NCBI GenBank assembly: GCA_030448105.1
Contig: JAUJNP010000002.1
Span: 145,290-209,289, forward strand
From: Acidimicrobiales bacterium
Lineage (GTDB): Bacteria > Actinomycetota > Acidimicrobiia > Acidimicrobiales > Iamiaceae
Direction: 5' to 3'
DNA length: 64,000 nucleotides
Shown in pieces: positions 27,498-36,398 of the stretch (positions are counted from its first letter, which is position 1; each line of letters starts with the position of its first letter). Position numbers and translations under genes: made by a program. The notes beneath the pieces were generated by a model. The model was not told the DNA's origin, did no database searches, and was given only the letters and a program-made list of their open reading frames with translations.

Positions 27498-28316
27498 TCA
27501 ACTCGGCCGCGCCACCTGGCGGATCATCGCCTCCTGGGCGAAGGAGGCCACCACCTCGCCGGCGGCGGAGAACACGTCGCCCCGGGCGAAGGCGCGACCG
27601 TTGGCCACCACCGGGCTGTGCTGAGCCAGCAGCAACCAGTCGTCGAGGCCGAAGGGCTGGTGGAACCAGAGCGTGTGCGAGGTCACCGCGGTGTGCAGGG
27701 TCACCGTGGAGTCGGCCTGGGAGACGCCCTCGAACGGTCGGAGGGCGGTGCCGATCAGGGTGAGGTCGGTGGCGTGGGCCAGAAGGGCCTGGTGGACGGA
27801 GCGGTCGGCCGTGAGCCCGGGCGCCCGCATCCACAGCTCGAGCCGGGGTGGCCCAGCGGCGGGGTCGGCCAGGTCGACGCCCCCGACCACCCGGACCTCC
27901 CACGGCAGCATGGGCAGATCCAGCGCCGAGGCGTCCTGAGGCCCACCGACATCGGGCGGCGGGTCGCTGCGGTGCAGGCCGTCCTCGTCCACGTGGAGGG
28001 AGACGAGGGCGGCGGCGACGACCCGGCCGTCCTGGGACCCGACCACCGACGTGGTGGCGAAGGTGCGCCCCTCGTGCAGTGGCTCGACGCGGTAGCTCAT
28101 CGCCTTGGCGGTGTCACCCTCCCGGGGAAAGGCGACGGAGAGCGACTTCACCGACTTCCCGGGCGATGCCGCCGAGGCGGCGGAGACGACCTGGGCCAGG
28201 ATCTGGCCCCCGAACACGCGGTGGTAGCCGATGTCGAGGTTGGCCCCCTCCACCACCCCCGGCTCGACCGCGGTGAGATCGAGGCAGGCGACGAGGTCGT
28301 TCCGCTCGAACGCCAT
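27498..28316 (-). CDS. Acyl-CoA thioesterase, TesB-like double hot-dog
   Basis: 272 residues with an N-terminal hot-dog (HRVFGGQILAQ) and C-terminal hot-dog (LWFHQPFGLDDWLL, ARGDVF, ASFAQEAMIR). It should hydrolyse acyl-CoA. Aligned by eye with E. coli TesB, the catalytic Gln is kept (Gln261) but the catalytic Asp position reads Ser213 (TSHTLWFH), so activity may be altered. Last gene of the leftward five-gene operon; its ATG overlaps the synthetase stop. Confidence 0.88.
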   Translation of the reverse strand: MAFERNDLVACLDLTAVEPGVVEGANLDIGYHRVFGGQILAQVVSAASAASPGKSVKSLSVAFPREGDTAKAMSYRVEPLHEGRTFATTSVVGSQDGRVVAAALVSLHVDEDGLHRSDPPPDVGGPQDASALDLPMLPWEVRVVGGVDLADPAAGPPRLELWMRAPGLTADRSVHQALLAHATDLTLIGTALRPFEGVSQADSTVTLHTAVTSHTLWFHQPFGLDDWLLLAQHSPVVANGRAFARGDVFSAAGEVVASFAQEAMIRQVARPS

Positions 28317-29776
28317 CAGCCGCCTCCTTCCAGGTCGGCCGCGACCGCCCGGCGGAGCAGCTTGCCGGTCTCGGTGTGAGGTAGCTCGTCGCGGAAGGCG
28401 ATGACGTCAGGCGTCCGGGAGGACCGCAACCGGGCCCGGGCCCACTCCCGGAGCTCCTCGCCGTCGACCTGGGCGCCGTCGCTGCACACCACCGCGGCGG
28501 CGATGCGCTGGCCCCACTCCTCGTCGGGCAGCCCCACGACGGCGGCGGCCCGCACCGCCGGGTGGCTGAGGAGCACGTCCTCGATCTCAGCGGGGGCGAT
28601 GTTCTCCCCGCCGCGGATGATGGTGTCGTCGACCCGTCCCTCGACGAAGAGGTAGCCGTCGTCGTCCACCCAGCCACGGTCGCGGGTGGGGAACCAGCCC
28701 CCGGCGTCGATCGGCGCCTCGCGGCCGAGGTACTCCCCCGACACCTGGTCACCGCGGACCCAGATCTCGCCGTGGCGCACCTCGACCTCCACGCCCGGGA
28801 CGATGCGACCGGCCGAGGAGAGCCGCCCCCGATCATGGTCGCGGCCGGCGGCCACGGCCGCCCGGTGGTCGTCGGGGCCGAGCACGGCGATGGTGGAGCT
28901 GGTCTCGGTGAGGCCGTAGGCGTTCACGAAGTCGGTGTCGGGGAAGGCGGCCAGCGCCCGCTGGAGGACCGAGACGGGCATGCGGGCCCCGCCGTAGGCG
29001 AGCGAGCGCAGGGTCCCCGTGCCCGCCGTCTCGCCCTCGAGGTGGTCGACGATGCGGGCCAGCATGGTGGGCACGACCATGGCGTGGGTGATGCCCTCGT
29101 TCCGCACGGTGGCCAGCCATGCCTCGGCGGTGAACGTCGGCAGGTAGACGATCCGCCGGGCGGCGTAGACGCTCGAGACCAGGTTGGCGACGCCGGCGAT
29201 GTGGTACGGCGGAACGCTCACGAGCGTGGCCTCGGCTTCGTCGGCGTCGGCGAACTCGACCGAGCCGACCACGTACGAGGTGAGGTGGCGGTGTCGCAGC
29301 ACCGCCGCCTTGGGCGCCGCCGTGGTGCCGCTGGTGTAGAGCAGGACGGCGATGTCGTCGCCCTCGGTGGCCGACGGGGCGGCGTCGGGCGCCGGCTCGG
29401 CGGTGGCCACCGTCCAGTCCTCGAGGGACATCACCGCGCCCCCGTCACCGAGGAGCGGGATGGCCTCGGGCTCGGCTACGGCGAGGACGTCGTGGTGGCG
29501 CTCCAGCAGGGCCTGCAACTGCTCCTCGCCCAGCCGGTAGTTGAGGGGGAGGAAGGGCACGCCGGCCCAGGCGCTGGCGAACAGCGCTACCGCGAAGGCT
29601 TCGTCGCTGGGGCCGACGTAGGCGAGGTGGGCGGCCCCCGCCCGGCGCAGCACCTGGGCGCCGGCACCGGCCCGGTCGTGAAGCTGTTGGTAGGTGAGGC
29701 CGCACTTGGCGCGACCGACGGCCAGCCGGTCCCCGAACGCCGAGGCGACCATCTCCAGCAGCATGAGCAGGGTCAC
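28316..29776 (-). CDS. AMP-dependent acyl-CoA synthetase, short form
   Basis: 486 residues. YTSGTTAAPKAAVL is the P-loop (about residue 145). Further motifs are AYGLTETSS, RDRGWVDDDGYLFVEGRVDD and the catalytic lysine in TETGKLLRR. The N-terminus is shorter than usual. GTG start, seven bases after the thiolase stop. Fourth gene of the operon amidohydrolase-DUF35-thiolase-synthetase-thioesterase. Confidence 0.92.
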   Translation of the reverse strand: MTLLMLLEMVASAFGDRLAVGRAKCGLTYQQLHDRAGAGAQVLRRAGAAHLAYVGPSDEAFAVALFASAWAGVPFLPLNYRLGEEQLQALLERHHDVLAVAEPEAIPLLGDGGAVMSLEDWTVATAEPAPDAAPSATEGDDIAVLLYTSGTTAAPKAAVLRHRHLTSYVVGSVEFADADEAEATLVSVPPYHIAGVANLVSSVYAARRIVYLPTFTAEAWLATVRNEGITHAMVVPTMLARIVDHLEGETAGTGTLRSLAYGGARMPVSVLQRALAAFPDTDFVNAYGLTETSSTIAVLGPDDHRAAVAAGRDHDRGRLSSAGRIVPGVEVEVRHGEIWVRGDQVSGEYLGREAPIDAGGWFPTRDRGWVDDDGYLFVEGRVDDTIIRGGENIAPAEIEDVLLSHPAVRAAAVVGLPDEEWGQRIAAAVVCSDGAQVDGEELREWARARLRSSRTPDVIAFRDELPHTETGKLLRRAVAADLEGGG

Positions 29777-29783
29777 GGGCGGG

Positions 29784-31010
29784 TCACCCCTCGCGCGTCA
29801 GCAGCAGCGCACCCGCGATGGGACCGCCGCCGTTGGCCACGGCGGCCACCTCGACGGTGCCCGGCACCTGCCGGTCGCCCCCCTCGCCCCGGAGCTGCAC
29901 GCAGGCTTCGTGGATGAGGCCGAAGCCGTGGAGCCGACCGGCCGACAGTTGTCCGCCGGAGGTGTTGAGGGGAAGCTCGCCGCCGAGGGCGATTCGGTCG
30001 CCGCCTTCGACGAAGGGGCCCGCCTCGCCCTTCCCGCAGAACCCGAGCGCCTCCAGCCACACCATGGTGAGGAAGCTGAACCCGTCGTAGAGCTCGGCCA
30101 CGTCGACGTCGGCCGGCTTCAGGTCGGTGCGGGTCCAGAGGTGGGCGCCGGCGTCGCGCGCCGCCATGGTGGTCATGTCGTCGAACTGATCCCACGACGG
30201 TCGGCCCCGCAGGGCGGTGCCTACCGCTTCCACCCGGGCCACCGGGTGGTCGACCGATGAGGCGTGCTCGGCGGCGGAAACGATCACCGCGGTGGAGCCG
30301 TCGACGGGCACGTCGCAGTCGAAGAGCCCGAAGGGTGTGGTGATCATCCTTGCGCCGAGGTAGTCCTCCATGGTCATCGGGTCGCGGTAGACGGCCTTGG
30401 GGTTGCCCCCGGCGTTGCGGCGGGCGTTGATGGGGATCATCCCGAGCTGCTCGCGGGTGGTGCCGAACTGGTGGAAGTGGCGCTGGGCGTTGATGGCCAG
30501 CCAGTTGGCGGCCGAGTACGCCCGGAACGGGATGCTCCACTGGAACTGGCCGCCGATGGACGGGGCACCACCACCAGCACCACCACCAGCACCACCACCG
30601 CCGCCGCCCCCGATGCCGATGCCCTGGCGGTTGCCCTCGCCCTGGGCGGTGGACTCGGTGACGGTGCGGTACACGAGCACGTGGCGGGCCAGGCCGGCGC
30701 CCACGGCCATGACCGCGTTGACCACCGCGGCGAGCTGGGCCGGGCCCTCGAGCCCGCCGGTGTGCCAGTTCACCTCCAGCCGCAGCGCCTCCTGCACCTC
30801 GGGGGTGCCCGGCCCGCCGAAACCAGGTGGGCCCATCCCGCCGCCGGGGTAGTTGGCGATGCCGTCGATGTCGGCCACCGTGAGCCCGGCGTCGGCGATG
30901 GCCGCCAGGGACGCCTCCAGGGTGAGGTCGAGGCCCGTGCGGTGGAGCCGCCGGCCGACGGCCGACTGCCCGATGCCCGAGATCACCGACCGCCGCTCGA
31001 AGTCAGTCAC
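29784..31010 (-). CDS. Thiolase-like protein without the nucleophilic cysteine
   Basis: 408 residues of the thiolase fold paired with DUF35. Where thiolases have the N-x-C-A-S/T-G nucleophile this one reads WHTGGLEGPAQLAA, and the GHP-x-GATG loop reads GGQLSAGRLHGFG. It therefore should not work as a classical thiolase. Ltp2, a known Cys-less relative, is an aldolase that needs a DUF35 partner; the same role here is inference. A glycine run of about 20 residues, coded by a GGT/GCT-type microsatellite, sits mid-chain. GTG start. Confidence 0.85.
   Translation of the reverse strand: MTDFERRSVISGIGQSAVGRRLHRTGLDLTLEASLAAIADAGLTVADIDGIANYPGGGMGPPGFGGPGTPEVQEALRLEVNWHTGGLEGPAQLAAVVNAVMAVGAGLARHVLVYRTVTESTAQGEGNRQGIGIGGGGGGGAGGGAGGGAPSIGGQFQWSIPFRAYSAANWLAINAQRHFHQFGTTREQLGMIPINARRNAGGNPKAVYRDPMTMEDYLGARMITTPFGLFDCDVPVDGSTAVIVSAAEHASSVDHPVARVEAVGTALRGRPSWDQFDDMTTMAARDAGAHLWTRTDLKPADVDVAELYDGFSFLTMVWLEALGFCGKGEAGPFVEGGDRIALGGELPLNTSGGQLSAGRLHGFGLIHEACVQLRGEGGDRQVPGTVEVAAVANGGGPIAGALLLTREG
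30565..30611. repeat. CAC/CAG/CCG triplet microsatellite inside the thiolase-like gene
   Basis: A run of caccaccagcaccaccacca-type triplets codes for the Gly/Ala loop GGGGGGGAGGG in the minus-strand gene. It is in frame, so length changes by whole triplets would keep the protein intact. Confidence 0.85.
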
Positions 31011-31013
31011 GAG

Positions 31014-31436
31014 TCAGTCACGAGGGGGCGCGCTCGCCGGTTCGAAGAGGGGGAACCACGCCGGGTCGCGGTGCTCGAAGCGCACCTGCACCTCCATTCC
31101 GATGTGCACGTCGTCCACCGGGCAGCCGACGATGTTGGTGGTGAGGTGCAGGCCCTCCTGTTCGGGCAGGGCGACCAGGGCGATCACGTAGGGCGTGGCA
31201 TCGCCGTCCCACGGCTGGTGGTTGACGGTGAAGGAGAAGACCTCGCCCTGCCCGCTCACCGGCTCGGGCTGGAGGTCGGTGCCGCCACAGCCGGGGCACC
31301 TCGGCAGCGGCGGGTGCAGGAACCGGCCGCACCCCTGGCACCTCAGGAACCGCAGGCGACCATCCTCCCCTGAGGTCCAGAAGAACCGGTTCTCGTCGTC
31401 GATGGCAGGCAGCACCCGGAACGGTGCCTCGGTCAA
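31014..31436 (-). CDS. DUF35 OB-fold protein with zinc ribbon
   Basis: 140 residues: N-terminal FRVLPAIDDENRFFW helix, zinc ribbon Cys33, Cys36, Cys47, Cys50 (CQGC, CPGC), then OB-fold GEVFSFTVNHQPW. Partner of the adjacent Cys-less thiolase-like protein. The TTG start overlaps the amidohydrolase stop (TTGA) and gives the N-terminus typical of the family; a GTG at 31413-31415 would remove the helix. Confidence 0.88.
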   Translation of the reverse strand: MTEAPFRVLPAIDDENRFFWTSGEDGRLRFLRCQGCGRFLHPPLPRCPGCGGTDLQPEPVSGQGEVFSFTVNHQPWDGDATPYVIALVALPEQEGLHLTTNIVGCPVDDVHIGMEVQVRFEHRDPAWFPLFEPASAPPRD

Positions 31437-32719
31437 CCCTTCCTGCCCATGCGCTCGGCCAAGGTCATGGCCGTGACGATGCCGTCGTCCTGGAACTTGC
31501 CGGTGCCATGGCTGACCGGGGTGGTGACCACGTCGGTGGCCTGAGCCCGGAGTGCGGCCACCGTCGCCTGGTCCCGGGGGATGTGGGCGAACGGGTCGTA
31601 GGAGAAGTTCCGCATGGCGTTGAGGTGGGTGATCTTGTCGATCTCGTCCCGGGGCACGCCCTCCAGGTACTTCATGGCCATCTCGGGGGCGTTGGGCCAC
31701 GTGGAGTCGGAGTGGGGGTAGTCGCACTCCCAGTGGATGTGGTCGCCGTTGAGGTGGTGGCGCACCTCCATGCCAACCGCGTCGTCGATGAAGCACGTGA
31801 GCACGTGCTCGTTGAAGACCTGGCTCGGCAACTTGTCGCCGAAGTCCTGGTTGGTCCACGTGCGGTGGCGCTGGTACGTGTAGTCGATCCGCTCGAGGAA
31901 GTACGGGATCCAGCCGATGCCGCCCTCGGACAGGGCGATGCGCAGGCCGTCGAACTTGCGGAACACCGGCGACCACACGAGGTCGGCGGCGCACTGCACG
32001 ATGTTCATCGGTTGCAGGGTGATCATGGTGTCGATCGGCGCGTCCATCGCCGTGATCACCGTCTGCGACGACGAACCGATGTGGAGGCAGATCACCGTGG
32101 AGGTCTCGGCGCACGCCTGGAGGAACGGGTCCCAGTGGTCGCTGTGCCAGCTGGGGAGGCCGAGCTTCTCGGGGTTCTCCGAGAAGGTGACGGCGTGGCA
32201 CCCCTTGGCCGCCGTGCGGCGCACCTCGTCCGCCATGAGCTGCACATCCCAGATCGGGGGCACGGCCAAGGGGATCATGCGCCCGGGGTAGGCGCCGCAC
32301 CAGTCCTCGATGTGCCAGTCGTTGTAGGCCCGCAGGAGCTCGATGGCGACGTCCTTGTCGTCGCAGGTCGAGAACAGCTGGCCGGTGAAGCCGGCGAGGC
32401 TCGGGAAGTTCAACGAGCCGAGCACCCCGTTGACGTTCATGTCGCGGATGCGTTCGTCGATGTCGTAGCAACCGGGGCGCATCTCGGAGAAGGCGAGGGG
32501 GTCGAGGCCGTACTCCTCGGGCACCCGGCCGGCGACGGCGTTGAGCCCGACGTTGGGCAGGGGGTGGCCCTCGAACATCCAGACCTCGCGGCCGTTCTCC
32601 ATGACCTCGATGAAGGGGGCCCGCTCGGCCACCTTGGCCGAGAGCCGGCCCTCGAAGAGGTTGGCCGGCTCGACCACGTGGTCGTCGACGCTTACCAGGA
32701 TCAGATCGTCGACCGGCAT
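31433..32719 (-). CDS. Amidohydrolase family 2 protein (COG2159-like)
   Basis: 428-residue TIM-barrel metal enzyme. The N-terminal VSVDDHVVEPANLFEGRL carries a D-x-H in place of H-x-H. Further motifs are MRPGCYD, SEGGIGWIPYFLER, and CDYPHSDSTWP near the C-terminus. These are shared closely with the proteins at 41999 and 57870, so they form one subfamily. Reaction unknown; decarboxylation or C-C hydrolysis of an acyl-CoA or ring intermediate is possible. First gene of the leftward operon, under operator 32742-32757. Confidence 0.87.
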   Translation of the reverse strand: MPVDDLILVSVDDHVVEPANLFEGRLSAKVAERAPFIEVMENGREVWMFEGHPLPNVGLNAVAGRVPEEYGLDPLAFSEMRPGCYDIDERIRDMNVNGVLGSLNFPSLAGFTGQLFSTCDDKDVAIELLRAYNDWHIEDWCGAYPGRMIPLAVPPIWDVQLMADEVRRTAAKGCHAVTFSENPEKLGLPSWHSDHWDPFLQACAETSTVICLHIGSSSQTVITAMDAPIDTMITLQPMNIVQCAADLVWSPVFRKFDGLRIALSEGGIGWIPYFLERIDYTYQRHRTWTNQDFGDKLPSQVFNEHVLTCFIDDAVGMEVRHHLNGDHIHWECDYPHSDSTWPNAPEMAMKYLEGVPRDEIDKITHLNAMRNFSYDPFAHIPRDQATVAALRAQATDVVTTPVSHGTGKFQDDGIVTAMTLAERMGRKG

Positions 32720-32741
32720 GGGTTGGCCTCCCGAGGCTGTG

Positions 32742-32757
32742 TGACGGCGCTGTTAGA
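32742..32757. promoter_or_regulatory. Operator copy 5, between the two largest operons
   Basis: The plus strand reads TGACGGCGCTGTTAGA, a full consensus match. TTAGAT (32753-32758) is seven bases from the GTG of the double-TetR gene, so the operator covers that gene's -10 box. This fits autoregulation of a leaderless transcript. Confidence 0.82.
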
Positions 32758-32765
32758 TTAGCGGC

Positions 32766-34061
32766 GTGCCGCCGAAGGACGCCACCAGCATCGTGCGCCG
32801 GCCGCCCTTCGGTGCCAACCCCAACGTGGGCGAGCGGGGCAGCGACACCCAGCGTCGCATCCTGAGCGCGGCCCTCGACGTGTTCGCCGAGGTCGGCTTC
32901 AGCGGCGCCGGGGTCGAGCTCATCACCACCCGCGCCGGCTGCTCGCGCCCGGCCTTCTACCAGTACTTCTCCAGCAAGGACGACGTCTTCTGGACGCTGG
33001 CGGGCGGGCTCGGCCAGGAGATGGTCGCCCTCGGTGGACGGCTCGAGCCCATAACGCCCGATGCCGCCGGCGTGGCCACCCTCGCCGGTTGGATCGACGA
33101 GTTCATCGGCCTCTACGAGGACTATGCCCCGGTGTTCTCCGCCTTCCAGGCCGCCAGCCGGGACCACGAGTCCCTCGCCCGCGGATCGAGCAGCATCAGC
33201 GACCGGCTGGGCGCCGCGCTGGTCGGGGCCTTCCCGACCGACCGGCGGGCCGCCGGGGGCGCCGGCCTGGCCACCGGCATCGTGGCCGTGCTCATCCGTT
33301 GCAGCTTCTACTGGCAGCACATGCCCGGCGCCATCGACCGTCAGCGGCTGGTCGACGGTCTGGCGCTGATCGTGCACCGCTTGTTCCTCGGTCCCCTCGA
33401 CGGGGTCAACGTGGCGAGCTCGCCCACCCGGCGCCGCCGCCGCCCGCCGCCCGCCCCCGACCGGCCGGCGCCGGGCGACGAGCGCACGCTGCGCCCCCGT
33501 GGGGAACAGACCCGCCAGCGGCTGCTCGACGCCGGCGCCAAGGTGCTGCCGGCACGGGGCTACCACGACGCCAGGGTCGACGACGTAGTCGAGCTGGCCG
33601 GGATCTCCCACGGCAGCTTCTACCGGTACTTCGCCAACAAGGAGGACTTCTTCCGGGTGCTGGCCGAGGAGGCCAGCACCGACCTGATCGACCTGCTCGA
33701 CCAGTTCCCGGCCGACGTCCACCCCGGCGCGCTGCGCCCGTGGCTGGAGGACTGGTTCAGCACCTACGACGCCAACGGCGGCGTGATCAGCACCTGGCAG
33801 GAGATCCACGGCCCCGACCCCGATCTCCTCTCGTTCTCGCAGCAGGTGGCGGCGGCGGCCCTGGCCCGGCTGGCCGACGTGCTCGACCAACGGGGGTTCG
33901 GCGACCCGCTGGTGGACGCCCTCGCCCTGCTGGCCCTGGTGGAGAGGATCCCCTACAGCGTGTTCACGTTGGGGTTCACCGACCGGCACGACGCCATCGA
34001 CGCCATGGTGGTCATCATTCGCCGAGGGTTCCTCGGCCTGGCCGACGCCGGCGGCCGGTAG
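32766..34061 (+). CDS. TetR-TetR fusion transcriptional regulator (Mce3R-like layout)
   Basis: 431 residues with two complete TetR units in one chain. The first DNA-binding helix pair is at about 48-70 (TRAGCSRPAFYQYFSSK), the second at about 270-291 (ELAGISHGSFYRYFANK). An Arg/Pro-rich linker (about 212-243) joins them, and each has its own ligand-type domain. Mycobacterial Mce3R has this arrangement and represses lipid genes; direct orthology is not shown. GTG start, apparently leaderless. It heads the rightward operon and lies beside operator 32742, making it the best candidate regulator for all operator copies. Confidence 0.9.
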   Translation: MPPKDATSIVRRPPFGANPNVGERGSDTQRRILSAALDVFAEVGFSGAGVELITTRAGCSRPAFYQYFSSKDDVFWTLAGGLGQEMVALGGRLEPITPDAAGVATLAGWIDEFIGLYEDYAPVFSAFQAASRDHESLARGSSSISDRLGAALVGAFPTDRRAAGGAGLATGIVAVLIRCSFYWQHMPGAIDRQRLVDGLALIVHRLFLGPLDGVNVASSPTRRRRRPPPAPDRPAPGDERTLRPRGEQTRQRLLDAGAKVLPARGYHDARVDDVVELAGISHGSFYRYFANKEDFFRVLAEEASTDLIDLLDQFPADVHPGALRPWLEDWFSTYDANGGVISTWQEIHGPDPDLLSFSQQVAAAALARLADVLDQRGFGDPLVDALALLALVERIPYSVFTLGFTDRHDAIDAMVVIIRRGFLGLADAGGR

Positions 34062-35185
34062 TGGACTTCGAGTTCACCGACGACCAGCTGGAGCTGCGCG
34101 ACAACGCCCGCCGCGTGCTGGCCTCGGCCTGCCCCCCGTCGCTCGTGCGCTCCGTCTACGAGGGCGGCGGCGGCGCCGACGACCTGTGGGCCACGTTGAT
34201 CGGCCTCGACTGGCCGGCCATCGGCGTGAGCGAGGAGCACGGCGGCCTGGGGCTCGGTTTCCTCGAGGCCGCCATCGTCGTCGAGGAGCTCGGCCGCGTG
34301 GTGGCGCCCTCGCCCTTCCTCGCCACCGTCACCCAACTGGCCCCGATGCTCCGGGAGGCGGGATCGCCCGGCCTGCTGGCCGGCATCGCCGCCGGCGACT
34401 GCACCGGCACGCTGGCCCTGGCCGAGGGCGGCGCCTGGCGCACCGACGCCGTGCACACCACGGCGCGGCGCACCGGCGCCGGCTGGGTCCTGCACGGCGA
34501 GAAGTCCCACGTACTCGACGGCGCCTCCGCCGACGAGGTGGCGGTGGTGGCCCGGCTCGAGGGCACTGCCGGCGACGACGGGCTCGGGGTGTTCCTGGCC
34601 GCGGGTGACACCCTCAGCGCCCAGCCGCGGCCGGTGATCGACCCGACGATGCCGGTGGCCACCGTCACGCTCGAGGGCGCCGAGGTCGGCGGCGACCGGG
34701 TCCTGGTCGAGCCGGGGGAACCTGGCGCCGCGCCCGCCATCGCCCGGGCCCTCCAGGAGGCGACCACGGCGATGGCCCTGTCCACCACCGCCACCTGCCG
34801 GGCCATCTTCGAGGCCACCCTCCAGTACGCCAAGGACCGTGAGCAGTTCGGCCGGCCCATCGGCTCGTTCCAGGCCCTGAAGCACCGGCTGGCCGACATG
34901 TACCTCGCCGTCGAGCGGGCCAGCTCGCTGGCCTACTTCGCGGCGCTCACCATCGCCGAGGACGACGACCGCCGGGGCGTGGCCGCGTCGATGGCCAAGG
35001 CGGCCGCCGGCGACTGCCAGCGGCTGGTGGCCGGCGACGGCCTGCAGCTCCACGGCGGCATCGGGTTCACCTGGGAGCACGACCTGCACTTCCTGCTCAA
35101 GCGAGCCAAGTCGGGCGACCTCCTCTTCGGCACCGCCGCCGCCCACCGGGCCCAGCTGGCCCGCATGTTGGGGCTGGCGGCGTGA
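34061..35185 (+). CDS. Acyl-CoA dehydrogenase, short subunit type
   Basis: 374 residues starting VDFEFTDDQLELRDNARR. It has QYAKDREQFGRPIGSFQALKH and HGGIGFTWEHDLHFLLKRA. The mid-domain FAD motif with a Thr/Ser-Glu-Pro-x-x-GSD run is absent (it reads ALAEGGAW). This pattern fits the non-catalytic partner of an alpha2beta2 ACAD. GTG overlaps the regulator stop by one base. It is immediately followed by a catalytic-type ACAD. Confidence 0.9.
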   Translation: MDFEFTDDQLELRDNARRVLASACPPSLVRSVYEGGGGADDLWATLIGLDWPAIGVSEEHGGLGLGFLEAAIVVEELGRVVAPSPFLATVTQLAPMLREAGSPGLLAGIAAGDCTGTLALAEGGAWRTDAVHTTARRTGAGWVLHGEKSHVLDGASADEVAVVARLEGTAGDDGLGVFLAAGDTLSAQPRPVIDPTMPVATVTLEGAEVGGDRVLVEPGEPGAAPAIARALQEATTAMALSTTATCRAIFEATLQYAKDREQFGRPIGSFQALKHRLADMYLAVERASSLAYFAALTIAEDDDRRGVAASMAKAAAGDCQRLVAGDGLQLHGGIGFTWEHDLHFLLKRAKSGDLLFGTAAAHRAQLARMLGLAA

Positions 35186-36390
35186 GGCTGCGCTTCGACG
35201 AGTCGGTCGAGGCGTTCCGGGCCGAGCTGCTCGACTGGCTGGCGGCCCACCGTCCGAGCGCCGAGGAGATGGCGGCCGACCCGTCGATCTCCACCGGGCA
35301 TGCACCGGATTGGGCCCGCCGGTGGACTCGCCAGATGTTCGACGCCGGCTGGCTGGTGCCGGGCTGGCCCCCCGAGCTCGGCGGGCGCAACGCCGGGCCC
35401 ATCGAGACCCTCGTCTACATCGAGGAGCTGGCCAGAGCCAAGGTGCCCCGCACCACCAACGTGCAGGGCCTCGGCATCGTGGCCCCCTCCATCCTCGACT
35501 ACGGCAGCGAGGCCCAGATCCGCGACTACGCCATGCCCATCCTCCGGGGCGAGAAGACCGCCTGCCTGGGTATGAGCGAGCCCGGCGCGGGGAGCGACCT
35601 GGCCGCCCTCAGCACCCGGGCGGTGCTCGACGGCGACCGCTTCGTGATCAACGGCCAGAAGGTGTGGACCTCGGGCGCCAACTACGCCGACTTCTGCTTC
35701 CTGTTCTGCCGCACCGACCCCGACGCGCCCAAGCACAAGGGCATCAGCATCGTGCTGGTCGACATGGACACGCCCGGCATCACCGTCCGCCCGCTGCCCG
35801 AGATCATCCGCCCGGAGCACCCCGACCTCAACGAGGTTTTCTTCGCCGATGTGGTCGTGCCCGCCGAGAACCTGGTCGGCGAGATGAACAATGGCTGGGC
35901 CATGGCCAACGGCTCGCTCGCCCACGAGCGGGGGATGGTGTGGGTGAGCGGCGTGATGAGCCTCGAGGAGTCCATGGACCGGCTCCGCGGGGAGCTCCCG
36001 GCGATCACCGCCGGGTTGACCCCGGCGGAGCGGGCCGTGGCCATCGACCGCGTGGTGGAGCTGACCATCGACACCACCGCGGCCCGCTGCCTCGGCTACC
36101 GGGGCTTCGCCAAGTTGGCCAAGGGCGGCAGCGCCCCCGAGCAGGCCCTGATGAAGCTATTCGCCAGCGAGGTGCGCCAGCGCATCGCCCTCGTCGGCGC
36201 CGAGGTCCAGGGGGCGGCGGCCATCGAGGTGGGCGCGGTCGACATGGACGGGCACCTGAGCGTGGACGAACCCCAGGGCACCTGGCTCGAGCAGTACTTC
36301 CACTCCTTCGCCAACACCATCTCCGCCGGCGCCTCGGAGATCCAGCGCAACATCATCGCCGAGCGGGTGCTCGGCCTCCCCCGGTCCTGA
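35182..36390 (+). CDS. Acyl-CoA dehydrogenase, catalytic-type subunit
   Basis: 402 residues with the full FAD/substrate motif MSEPGAGSDLAAL, KVWTSGANYADFCF, and C-terminal SAGASEIQRNIIAERVLGLPR. GTGA overlap with the preceding ACAD. The tandem pair resembles heterotetrameric ACADs used for bulky substrates such as steroid side chains in mycobacteria (known for the family); pairing here is inference. Confidence 0.93.
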   Translation: MRLRFDESVEAFRAELLDWLAAHRPSAEEMAADPSISTGHAPDWARRWTRQMFDAGWLVPGWPPELGGRNAGPIETLVYIEELARAKVPRTTNVQGLGIVAPSILDYGSEAQIRDYAMPILRGEKTACLGMSEPGAGSDLAALSTRAVLDGDRFVINGQKVWTSGANYADFCFLFCRTDPDAPKHKGISIVLVDMDTPGITVRPLPEIIRPEHPDLNEVFFADVVVPAENLVGEMNNGWAMANGSLAHERGMVWVSGVMSLEESMDRLRGELPAITAGLTPAERAVAIDRVVELTIDTTAARCLGYRGFAKLAKGGSAPEQALMKLFASEVRQRIALVGAEVQGAAAIEVGAVDMDGHLSVDEPQGTWLEQYFHSFANTISAGASEIQRNIIAERVLGLPRS

Positions 36391-36398
36391 GGGCGGCC

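Noticed and set aside
31014..33989. A 991-residue minus-strand reading frame as one gene
   Set aside because: Most of it is antisense to the double-TetR gene and in the wrong frame of the amidohydrolase; only the C-terminal DUF35 part (from TTG 31436) is real.
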